Positions 1 to 5,236 of a stretch of 5,259 nt of DNA are shown in pieces. Position 1 is the stretch's first letter, and each line of letters opens with the position of its first letter. The notes beneath the pieces were generated by a model. It was not told the DNA's origin and did not search any database. It saw only the letters and a list, made by a program, of their open reading frames with translations. The position numbers and the translations under genes are program-made. This DNA comes from JANNMJ01 sp031397815 (lineage in GTDB: Bacteria; Bacteroidota; Bacteroidia; Cytophagales; Hymenobacteraceae), in assembly GCA_031397815.1 (NCBI GenBank), contig JANNMJ010000141.1:1-5259 (forward strand), given 5' to 3'.

Positions 1-92
1 AGCAGGGAGCCAATCTGGGCGCTGGTGCGGCCAGCAGCAAGGCCAAGCGCAATTTCCTCGCGCTCCGGATGGGTTAATCGCGTGTACGACAT
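1..92 (-). CDS. IS30-family transposase, N-terminal fragment (runs off window)
   Basis: Read on the minus strand from the ATG at 92-90, this gives about 30 residues beginning MSYTRLTHPEREEIALGL, followed by AAGRTSAQIGSLL. This matches the opening of IS30-family transposases: a short 'MSY.(H/R)LT..ER..I' lead, then a helix-turn-helix with the pattern 'aGrs..qIa..LgR' that binds the inverted repeats. The DDE catalytic domain, which is C-terminal in this family, lies outside the window, so it cannot be said whether the element is active. The frame is open to the window edge. The ATG is the natural start because it begins the family-typical first residues. A small hairpin lies directly upstream. 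The family call rests on about 30 residues only. Confidence 0.72.
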   Translation of the reverse strand, partial: MSYTRLTHPEREEIALGLAAGRTSAQIGSL

Positions 93-94
93 AA

Positions 95-110
95 GGGCAA
101 ATGTTCGCCC
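95..110 (-). promoter_or_regulatory. Small hairpin just before the transposase start
   Basis: On the minus strand this reads GGGCGAACATTTGCCC, which can fold into a 6-bp stem (one G-U pair) with a 4-nt ACAU loop, ending two bases before the transposase AUG. Structures that hide the start codon in transcripts reading in from outside are known for several insertion sequences. That role here is an inference from position. Confidence 0.35.
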
Positions 111-133
111 CTAATTGATGCACTAGCACCTAG

Positions 134-322
134 ACACCGCCAAGTGATTCGATTACGGAAGTGAAGCACGCCTTTCAATGTGCGGTTGATAGCTACCTCG
201 AAACACGTAGTCAACTGGACGAAACGCCTGACTAAGCTTATACAGGCGCCGAAAAAATCGAAATGAAATTTAGCCTACTTGCCAAACAGCTTAAGGAAGT
301 GAGTTTTTTATCTAACTTCTGA
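134..322 (+). pseudogene. Remnant of a HicB-family antitoxin (5' part lost, internal stop)
   Basis: The frame starting after the TAG at 131-133 reads S-D-S-I-T and then EVKHAFQCAVDSYLE, followed by TRSQLDETPD, then a TAA at 233-235, then AYTGAEKIEMKFSLLAKQL and on to TGA at 320-322. The first part resembles the conserved C-terminal half of the HicB fold ('s.eEl..aF..aVddYLe.c...g..P'). The part after the stop begins like the usual 'k.Y.G.f.i' segment leading into the DNA-binding tail. HicB proteins normally neutralise the HicA mRNA interferase and repress their own operon. Here the N-terminal half is missing at the IS junction, there is no start codon, and a stop replaces what is usually a lysine-like position. 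It is therefore not expected to make antitoxin. No hicA is visible; it could lie beyond the IS. The fragment is short, so the family assignment is good but not certain. Confidence 0.6.
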
Positions 323-328
323 AGCCCT

Positions 329-955
329 TTACGCCTTCACCGCCACAAAGCGAATTACCGCACCTGTGCCGTTATGATACCGGCCTTCGGTTAGCTCAAT
401 CTCTTCCTCCCGCAATTCGCGGAAGGTATAATTCGGAAAATCACGCCGAATTTCTTCCAGCGAAAACAGCGACGCCTCGTCTTTCGGGCCGCCTACGTGC
501 TCGTTCTGCGCCTGATAGGCCAAGTGCCGTTTGCTGAAGGCCTCAAAAATCACCACGCCGCCCGGGCGCAGGAACCTGTCAAGGGCGCGATGGTAAGCGG
601 ACTTGATAGAGGCAGGGAAATGCGCGTAAATCAGCCCGATGGCATCGAATTGTTCGGCCGCGTAGGGCAGTTGCGTAAGGTCTTGAATGAGCTGATAGTC
701 GAGGGTAACGCCGTTTTCTTGCGCCAGTCGCAACGCTTTTTCTTGCCCTTCGACACTGATGTCAAAGGCGGAGACAGCCCAACCCAGCCGCGCCGCAAAG
801 ACCGCGTTGCGCCCCTCGCCCTCGGCCGGAAAAAGGATGGTGCCGATGGCTAGCGGCGACAGCTCCTGCTTCAGGAATTCGTTCGGCGCCACGCCGTAGG
901 CATACTCAGGTTCGCGGAAGCGTTCGTTCCAGCGGTTGGTCCAAGGGTCGGTCAT
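329..955 (-). CDS. Class I SAM-dependent methyltransferase (208 aa)
   Basis: This is a cytoplasmic Rossmann-fold methyltransferase of unknown substrate. The sequence shows an N-terminal W-N-E-R-F...YAYG.APNEFL lead (residues 9-28) and a SAM-binding motif I at 40-50 (ILFPAEGEGRN). An acidic residue ends strand 2 (D65), D92 sits at the usual adenine-contacting position, the strand-4 motif QFDAIGLIYAHFP is at 102-114, and the post-motif RPGG is at 130-133. The lead and the AEGEGRNA loop resemble TehB/thiopurine-type small-molecule methyltransferases, but the acceptor cannot be named. The start is the ATG at 955; a TTG one codon upstream gives only one extra residue. There is no Shine-Dalgarno sequence. 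It lies 35 bases downstream of the 79-aa gene on the same strand, so co-transcription is plausible. It converges on the HicB remnant, with six bases between the stops. Confidence 0.9.
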   Translation of the reverse strand: MTDPWTNRWNERFREPEYAYGVAPNEFLKQELSPLAIGTILFPAEGEGRNAVFAARLGWAVSAFDISVEGQEKALRLAQENGVTLDYQLIQDLTQLPYAAEQFDAIGLIYAHFPASIKSAYHRALDRFLRPGGVVIFEAFSKRHLAYQAQNEHVGGPKDEASLFSLEEIRRDFPNYTFRELREEEIELTEGRYHNGTGAVIRFVAVKA

Positions 956-990
956 CAATATTTTGGGGAAAGCAACAGTCAGACACTTGG

Positions 991-1230
991 TCAGACGATG
1001 ATTATTTGATCGAGCGCCACTTCATCACAAAAAATCTCAATCTCGTGGAAATGCGTGGGTCGGCCGCGCTCTGTTTCCAGATGCGGCAAGGGGTGCGAAG
1101 CGGCAGCGATATCGAGCAGGAGCTGCGCGTGAAGGCGCTCGCCGAGGCGAATGGCGACGGGGGAATGGCCGGGATGCGCCGCTCGCCAATGGGCGAGGGC
1201 TTCTTCAAGGGTCTGGATGACAGAAGGCAT
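991..1230 (-). CDS. Small uncharacterised protein (79 aa)
   Basis: I do not recognise this family. The protein starts MPSVIQTLEEALAHWRAAHP and has a predicted-looking amphipathic N-terminal helix, then a 'SPVAIRLGERLHAQLLLDIA' segment. The end is acidic, containing HFHEIEIFCDEVALDQ and a hydrophobic IIIV tail. It has no signal peptide and no membrane segment. The frame is open further up to a TTG at 1281 (17 extra residues, ATFDPSFTFHLSLFPL). The ATG at 1230 is preferred because the extension translates a pyrimidine-rich leader and has low-complexity character. It is probably first in a two-gene unit with the methyltransferase. A 12-base in-frame repeat gives two tandem stops at its end. Codon use is like its neighbours', which supports a real gene. 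Confidence 0.6.
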   Translation of the reverse strand: MPSVIQTLEEALAHWRAAHPGHSPVAIRLGERLHAQLLLDIAAASHPLPHLETERGRPTHFHEIEIFCDEVALDQIIIV

Positions 1231-1292
1231 CAGTGGAAATAGGGAGAGATGGAAGGTGAAAGAAGGGTCGAATGTAGCCAATTCATTCGTTC

Positions 1293-1313
1293 GTGCAACC
1301 CTTTTCGTTGCAC
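1293..1313. promoter_or_regulatory. Perfect dyad GTGCAAC-N7-GTTGCAC between divergent genes
   Basis: Two perfectly complementary 7-base arms (1293-1299 and 1307-1313) flank the 7-base spacer CCTTTTC. The dyad lies 39 bases before the murI ATG and 62 bases beyond the start of the divergent 79-aa gene. That is where an operator or a short 5'-leader hairpin would be expected. Whether it acts on DNA (a dimeric repressor site) or RNA cannot be told from the sequence. Confidence 0.4.
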
Positions 1314-1352
1314 CTTCGCGCCATTAACCGCGCATACCTTCTCCGTCCGCCG

Positions 1353-2162
1353 ATGACCCCCGACCTTCCGATTGGTATTTTCGATTCCGGCATCGGCGGC
1401 CTGACCGTCGCGCAGGCCATTGCAGAGGCGCTGCCGCACGAATCGCTGGTGTATTTCGGCGATACCGCGCACTTGCCGTACGGCGATAAATCGACGGCCG
1501 CGATTCAGGCTTACTCCGTTAAGATTTGTGATGTGCTGCTCCGGCAGCGCTGTAAGCTCATCGTGATTGCGTGCAACTCGGCGTCGGCGGCCGCCGGGGA
1601 GCTGGTGCGCGAGTATGTGGGGTCGAAGGCGCGGGTGCTGAACGTGATTGACCCGCTCGTGCAGCACGTGGGCGCGCAGTACGCGCACCGCTCCGTCGGG
1701 CTGATCGCCACGCGGCAAACGGTTTCCTCCAATGTGTACCGCAAGAAGCTCGATGCACTCGACCGCGATATTCAGCTTCACGCCCTCGCTACGCCCCTGC
1801 TCGCGCCGATGATTGAGGACGGCTTCCACGATTCGAGCGTTTCCGAGGAAGTCATCCGCTCCTATCTCAGCCAACCCGACCTCCACGGCATCGAGGCGCT
1901 GCTCCTCGGCTGCACCCATTACCCGCTGATTCGGCCACAGATTGAGGCTTTTTACGGCGGTCGCGTGGCCGTGCTAGACGGCGGTCAGGTGCTCGCCGAG
2001 GAAGTCCGGCGCACGCTGACGGAGATTAACCTGCTTGCCGACGGCGCTTTTCCGCCGCGTCATCACTTTTATGTCTCTGATTTTACGCGCTCGTTTGAGG
2101 AATCAACGCGGCTGTTTTTCCGGCGGCCAGTGCAGCTGGAGCATTATCGGCTGTGGGAGTAG
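1353..2162 (+). CDS. murI: Glutamate racemase MurI (269 aa)
   Basis: This cytoplasmic, cofactor-independent racemase converts L-glutamate to D-glutamate for peptidoglycan precursors. The sequence has the family's N-terminal signature IGIFDSGIGGLTV (residues 7-19, with D11/S12) and the YFGDTAHLPYG motif at 34-44. The first catalytic cysteine C74 lies in VIACNSASAA and the second, C187, in LLLGCTHYPLI. The usual first-cysteine motif is CNTA; here it is CNSA, a mild substitution. The length is normal for the family (about 260-285). The start is the ATG at 1353, which places IGIFDSG at the usual distance from the N-terminus. A GTG at 1293 would add 20 non-conserved residues and would run through the dyad. 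There is no Shine-Dalgarno sequence. The gene stands alone on its strand, followed by a T-rich stretch. Confidence 0.96.
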   Translation: MTPDLPIGIFDSGIGGLTVAQAIAEALPHESLVYFGDTAHLPYGDKSTAAIQAYSVKICDVLLRQRCKLIVIACNSASAAAGELVREYVGSKARVLNVIDPLVQHVGAQYAHRSVGLIATRQTVSSNVYRKKLDALDRDIQLHALATPLLAPMIEDGFHDSSVSEEVIRSYLSQPDLHGIEALLLGCTHYPLIRPQIEAFYGGRVAVLDGGQVLAEEVRRTLTEINLLADGAFPPRHHFYVSDFTRSFEESTRLFFRRPVQLEHYRLWE

Positions 2163-2309
2163 ATCGCAGATTTAGGTGATTTTTTGATTTCGCGGATTTT
2201 TTGGGGTTTATTTTTTTGATTGACTTTTTGGGATTGATTTGAGTTGGCTGGCAGCTTATGGGGCTTTGAGGGCAACAAGTGGCGCTGAAAAGCGGTAACT
2301 TGGTTCGTT
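2163..2309. repeat. T-rich spacer with regularly spaced GATTT units
   Basis: This 147-base stretch has no gene. Its first 80 bases are strikingly T-rich compared with the surrounding GC-rich coding sequence. GATTT occurs at 2169, 2178, 2186 and 2195 (steps of 9, 8 and 9 bases), partly as 'CGCGGATTT', and again at 2236. GATTG occurs at 2218 and 2232. It looks like a degenerate short-period repeat. Long T runs (2180-2185, 2211-2217) might help end murI transcription, but no GC stem precedes them. The promoter for the lipoprotein gene must lie here or just downstream. The closest match to the Bacteroidetes -7 element (TAnnTTTG) is TAACTTGG at 2296, which is one base off and too close to the ATG to be convincing. 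Confidence 0.45.
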
Positions 2310-3020
2310 ATGAAGAGAAACTACTTCCGCATCGGCGACTGGCGCCGTAATGTGCTGCTGGTGGCCGCGGCTACCAGTCTCGGGCTGAACACTTTACCGG
2401 CCTGCTCGGGTGGCGGCGGCGCCGACGAGGCCAGTACCGACGGGCAGGAATGGAACGGGCCGGAAGCCGGGCAGACCTACTCGAAGGGCGTGATAACGGA
2501 GATGACCGAAGTGCAGCCCGGCGAGTGGAAAATCACCGCTGAGCGCCCGGCGGGCAAGGAAGAAGTGGCGGCGATTCTGCGCCATTTCGACGGCAAAGTC
2601 GATACTTTGCAGGGGCAGGCGTTGCAGCGACAAATGCAGGATTACTCGCGTCGGAACCCCGAAAACCGCGTCGGCAGCACCGGTATGATGGACGTGCTGA
2701 TGTGGAGCGGCATCGGGTATATGGCCGGGCGCTTCCTCACGCCGCAACCCTCCATGTACGCCGGGCCGGGCGTGCTGAACCAAACGCAGGGCTGGCGCGC
2801 ACAAACCGCCCGCGAGCGCGACAACGGGCGCGGATTTTACGGACGCGGGTTTTCGGGCAGCCGGGCCAGCGCCGGGGCCACGAGCGGTATTCGGCCGAGC
2901 CAATCGGTGGTGCGGTCGGGGAGCCGTCCGTCTTTTCGTGGGAGCGCGCCGCGCGGTGGGCGTAGCAGCGGTTTCGGTAGCCGGGGCTTTGGCGGCGGCG
3001 GACGTGGTTTCGGCGGCTAA
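2310..3020 (+). CDS. YgiB-like lipoprotein with RG/FG-rich tail (236 aa)
   Basis: This is a predicted exported lipoprotein. It has a basic N-terminus (MKRNYFRIGDWRRN), a hydrophobic core at residues 15-29 and a lipobox L-P-A-C with the lipidated cysteine at 32, followed by SGGGGADE. A soluble region (about 45-120) comes next. Then there is a short M/G-rich hydrophobic segment, MMDVLMWSGIGYMAGRFL (126-143), and finally a Gly/Arg/Ser/Phe-rich tail (about 168-236) ending in RGFGG. The layout matches E. coli YgiB (DUF1190): lipobox, a 'GYM.GR' segment, then an RGGFG-type tail. The next gene is the YgiC-type ligase, as in E. coli. Overall residue identity looks low, so this is homology by architecture and context. 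The molecular role of YgiB is not established. The start ATG at 2310 gives a proper signal peptide. The Gly-rich frame continues a few codons past the stop. Confidence 0.75.
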   Translation: MKRNYFRIGDWRRNVLLVAAATSLGLNTLPACSGGGGADEASTDGQEWNGPEAGQTYSKGVITEMTEVQPGEWKITAERPAGKEEVAAILRHFDGKVDTLQGQALQRQMQDYSRRNPENRVGSTGMMDVLMWSGIGYMAGRFLTPQPSMYAGPGVLNQTQGWRAQTARERDNGRGFYGRGFSGSRASAGATSGIRPSQSVVRSGSRPSFRGSAPRGGRSSGFGSRGFGGGGRGFGG

Positions 3021-3059
3021 AGTGGCGGCGGCGGCGCAAGTTGTCGGCAAAATCTTGGG

Positions 3060-3103
3060 CTTCTCCCTTCTTTCCTTTCTCTCGTCTCGTCTCCTTTCGT
3101 CCT
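3060..3103 (+). promoter_or_regulatory. Pyrimidine-rich leader before the ligase gene
   Basis: Of these 44 bases, 41 are C or T, and the first 24 (3060-3083) contain no purine. The tract ends nine bases before the ATG at 3113, where a Shine-Dalgarno sequence would otherwise be expected. Bacteroidetes generally initiate without Shine-Dalgarno pairing. An unstructured pyrimidine-rich leader could serve ribosome or protein S1 binding. That function is an inference. Confidence 0.35.
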
Positions 3104-3112
3104 ACGAATCAG

Positions 3113-4291
3113 ATGCATAAAATCGTGCTTTTACCGCTGAGCGGCGATGTGGAGCCCGCCGTGCGCGCCCTCGGCTGGGACTGGGCCGTGGCCGACGCCT
3201 GCGCCCATTATGTGGCCCGCGAAGCCGTGAAGCTGCCCGAAAAAGAGGCCGATGCGCTCCTCGATGCCGCGTCGGCGCTCTACCAGCTCTGCGTCGAATC
3301 AATCCCCGACCCCATCCCCGACGACCTCCTCCACCGCCTCGCGATTCCGGAGAATCTCTGGGAAGCCGTGCGCCATTCGTGGGACGACGACCGCCATTGG
3401 CACCTCTACGGCCGCTTCGACCTCGCCCTCACCCCTGACGGCCCCAAGCTCCTCGAATTCAACGCCGATACCGCCACCAGCATCCCCGAAACGGCCGTTG
3501 TGCAGTGGGCGAGCCTCAAAGCCGCCGGTCTGTCCGACGACGACCGCCAAGCCAACGGCCTCTACGAAGGCCTGACCGCGCAGCTCCGCGAGTGGCGCGA
3601 GCGCAACCCCGACCTCGACCCGCACCTCCTCCTCGTCCACCTCCCCGATAGCGCCGAAGACGAAACCAATTGCGCCGTGCTGGCCGCCGCCGCCCTCGAT
3701 GCGGGCTTCACTACGGCGCACGTAACGGCGGTAGATGAGATGACGGTCGCGGCCGACGGCGACGACCTTGGCGTGTGGGCGGCCGTGGAAACCGACCAGT
3801 GGCAGCGGTTCGATTTCGTGTTCAAGCTAGTGCCGTGGGAAGTGTTGGCCGAAGAAGAGCCAGAGCTGACGGCCGATCTGACGCAGCTGCTCTTGGCGCG
3901 CGAAGTCGTGGTCGCGAACCCGGCTTACGCGCTGCTTTTCCAGAGCAAAGGGCTGCTGGCATGGCTCTGGGAGCAGTATCCGCATCATCCGCTGCTCCTC
4001 GAAACCACCGTTGGCCCCCTCGAAGGGCACGCCGTGAGCAAGCCGCTTTTCGGGCGCGAAGGTCAGAACGTAGCGGAGCTGGAAGACGGACAAGTAGTAG
4101 ACGAAGTGCCCGGCGAGTACGGCCAACAGCGTTACATCACCCAACGCTGGGCCGAAATGCCCTCCGACCCCACCGGCCGCCGTTACCAAGCCGGGGTATT
4201 TTGGGCCGGGGAAGGCTGCGCGATTGGCTTCCGCCGGGCGCAAGGCATCATCACGAATCTGTCGGAATTTGTGCCGCACGTTTTGGCGTGA
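3113..4291 (+). CDS. Glutathionylspermidine synthase-family ATP-grasp ligase (YgiC-like, 392 aa)
   Basis: This is a cytoplasmic ATP-grasp ligase of the GspS C-terminal-domain family, which forms amide bonds using ATP. It is a stand-alone synthetase domain without the amidase half of E. coli Gss, and its length is close to YgiC/YjfC. Family motifs in order are SWDDDRHWHLYGRFDLAL (residues 89-106, including R101), KLLEFNADT (112-120), VVQWASLK, VFKLVPWEVL, NPAYALLFQSKGLLAWLWE, and the nucleotide-loop motif VSKPLFGREGQNV (K310, R315, G317). The C-terminal GEYG...YITQ and NLSEFVPHVLA complete the fold. No key motif appears lost, so the enzyme should be active. Its true substrate is unknown: YgiC and YjfC homologues are not established as glutathionylspermidine makers. 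The start is the ATG at 3113; a TTG at 3041 would translate the pyrimidine tract. The gene lies 92 bases after the YgiB-like gene. Leucine codons shift from mostly CTC in the first half to mixed or CTG after about 3680. Confidence 0.93.
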   Translation: MHKIVLLPLSGDVEPAVRALGWDWAVADACAHYVAREAVKLPEKEADALLDAASALYQLCVESIPDPIPDDLLHRLAIPENLWEAVRHSWDDDRHWHLYGRFDLALTPDGPKLLEFNADTATSIPETAVVQWASLKAAGLSDDDRQANGLYEGLTAQLREWRERNPDLDPHLLLVHLPDSAEDETNCAVLAAAALDAGFTTAHVTAVDEMTVAADGDDLGVWAAVETDQWQRFDFVFKLVPWEVLAEEEPELTADLTQLLLAREVVVANPAYALLFQSKGLLAWLWEQYPHHPLLLETTVGPLEGHAVSKPLFGREGQNVAELEDGQVVDEVPGEYGQQRYITQRWAEMPSDPTGRRYQAGVFWAGEGCAIGFRRAQGIITNLSEFVPHVLA

Positions 4292-4330
4292 AGGAAGAAT
4301 CCGGCTTTCCTTTGACGCCGAAGCGAGCGT

Positions 4331-4353
4331 TTCACTTCCCCTTCCCCCCTGTC
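4331..4353 (+). promoter_or_regulatory. Pyrimidine-rich leader before the second methyltransferase
   Basis: Of these 23 bases, 21 are C or T (purines only at 4334 and 4351). The tract runs directly into the ATG at 4354, with no Shine-Dalgarno sequence. It parallels the leader of the upstream ligase gene. A role in translation initiation is inferred. Confidence 0.3.
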
Positions 4354-5196
4354 ATGGAACCGAATACGGCGGCCGAATCGGCCTTTTTCGCGGCGAATCA
4401 AGCTCTGTGGGCGGCCCGCACCGCCGCCCATTTACCGAGCGCGTTCTACGATGTGGCGGGTTTTCGGGAAGGCGCCGAATCGTTGCGCGAGATTGAGCTA
4501 GCGGAAGTCGGCGACGTGGCCGGGCGGACTTTGCTGCACTTGCAATGCCATTTCGGGCAGGATACGCTCGCGTGGGCACGGCGCGGCGCGATGGTCACCG
4601 GATTGGATTTTTCGGCGGAAGCCATTGGCGCCGCCCGCTCCCTCGCCACCGAGCTAAGTCTGCCCGCCCGGTTCGTGGAAGCGAACGTCTACGACGCCCC
4701 AGCAGCGGTTGGCGGCGAGCAATTCGACATCGTTTTCACGTCTTACGGCGTCCTGGGATGGCTCCCCGACCTAAGTCGCTGGGCGCAAGCCGCCGCCGCG
4801 TGTGTACGGCCGGGCGGCACGCTGTACCTAGCGGAGTTTCACCCGGTCATCTGGATGTTCGACAACGACTTCACCAAAGTGCAGTACGCGTATTTGAACG
4901 ATGGCGTGATTGAGGAGACCGAAATCGGCACGTACGCCGACCAATCGGCGCCCTTGGAGCATCAATCGTTCACGTGGAATCACGGTTTGGGGGAAGTCGT
5001 GAGCGCCCTCGTCGCGGCCGGGCTTGAAATAGAATTTCTCCACGAATTCGATTTCTCCCCGTGGAACTGCCTCAAAGCGATGGTCGAGACGGGGCCGAAC
5101 CGCTTCCAGATTAAAGGCCTAGAAGGCAAGCTCCCGATGACCTACTCGGTGCGGGCGCGCAAGCCGCAGCAGCCGGGTGCGGAAGAGCTGAGCTAG
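4354..5196 (+). CDS. Class I SAM-dependent methyltransferase (280 aa)
   Basis: This is a soluble Rossmann-fold methyltransferase of a type common in Bacteroidetes, with an unassigned substrate. Visible features are an N-terminal NQALWAARTAAHLPSAFYDV lead (15-34), SAM motif I as LLHLQCHFGQDTL (60-72), and an acidic ribose-binding residue D85 (GLDFS). NVYDAP (110-115) is at the adenine-contact position, QFDIVFTSYGVLGWLPDL is at 122-139, and VRPGG is at 150-154. The C-terminal portion carries EFHPVIWMFDNDF, FSPWNC and IKGLEGKLPMTYS, which look family-specific and probably shape the acceptor pocket. The start is the ATG at 4354: the frame stays open far upstream inside the ligase gene, but that part is Arg-rich shadow sequence. 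It lies 62 bases after the ligase stop and may be the last gene of that unit. It is unlike the minus-strand methyltransferase, so it is not a recent duplicate. Confidence 0.93.
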   Translation: MEPNTAAESAFFAANQALWAARTAAHLPSAFYDVAGFREGAESLREIELAEVGDVAGRTLLHLQCHFGQDTLAWARRGAMVTGLDFSAEAIGAARSLATELSLPARFVEANVYDAPAAVGGEQFDIVFTSYGVLGWLPDLSRWAQAAAACVRPGGTLYLAEFHPVIWMFDNDFTKVQYAYLNDGVIEETEIGTYADQSAPLEHQSFTWNHGLGEVVSALVAAGLEIEFLHEFDFSPWNCLKAMVETGPNRFQIKGLEGKLPMTYSVRARKPQQPGAEELS

Positions 5197-5211
5197 TCAA
5201 TTTGAACGTAC

Positions 5212-5236
5212 CCGGCACCGTCTCGGTGCCGGTTTA
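5212..5236 (+). terminator. Strong GC hairpin after the last gene
   Basis: A perfect 9-bp stem, CCGGCACCG / CGGTGCCGG (5212-5220 and 5224-5232), closes on a TCT loop 15 bases after the methyltransferase stop. It is followed by only a short T run (TTTA). The position and stability suggest an intrinsic terminator for the plus-strand unit. The weak T tract leaves open a 3'-end-stabilising hairpin instead. Confidence 0.55.

Larger units (their letters stand above)
1..142 (-). mobile_element. IS30-family insertion sequence, one end only (partial)
   Basis: The left edge holds the promoter-proximal end of an IS30-type element: the start of its transposase plus about 50 bases of non-coding end. The element continues beyond the window. 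The right limit is inferred, not seen. It is placed near 140-146 because a HicB-like reading frame becomes recognisable just after that point, while the residues before it (T-P-P) do not look like HicB. The terminal inverted repeat should lie around 111-142 (tgcactagcacctagacacc and neighbours), but the other end is needed to prove it. No target duplication can be defined from one side. Confidence 0.6.

Noticed and set aside
497..853. 118-residue plus-strand open frame opposite the first methyltransferase
   Set aside because: It is antisense to a methyltransferase with clear SAM-binding motifs, and its translation has no recognisable features.
1293..1352. GTG start for murI, adding 20 residues
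   Set aside because: The conserved IGIFDSG motif normally lies within a few residues of the start, and the extension runs through the dyad.
1230..1919. 229-residue open frame on the minus strand across murI
   Set aside because: It lies antisense to a complete glutamate racemase with all motifs, and its own translation is Arg/His-rich with no recognisable domain. It is a shadow of GC-rich coding sequence.
2265..2303. Bacteroidetes-type promoter (TTTG at 2265, TAACTTGG at 2296)
   Set aside because: The spacing of 27 bases is well outside the usual 19-21, and the -7 match would put the transcript start almost on the ATG.
2394..3050. 218-residue open frame on the minus strand across the lipoprotein gene
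   Set aside because: The Ala/Thr/Pro/Arg-rich composition is the mirror of the Gly/Arg-rich tail. The plus-strand frame has a signal peptide, a lipobox and a family-like layout.
3041..3112. TTG start for the ligase gene, adding 24 residues
   Set aside because: The added residues only translate the pyrimidine tract (SPFFPFSRLVSF). The ATG at 3113 fits the family's N-terminus.
4291..4312. Hairpin AAGGAA / TTCCTT after the ligase stop as a terminator
   Set aside because: The stem is only 6 bp with a 10-base loop and a TTTG tail. It is too weak to call, and the next gene follows closely.
3775..4353. N-terminal extension of the second methyltransferase, possibly a fusion
   Set aside because: The frame is open upstream, but the extension is Arg-rich, lies inside the ligase gene in another frame and shows no domain. 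The ATG at 4354 starts the recognisable family sequence.
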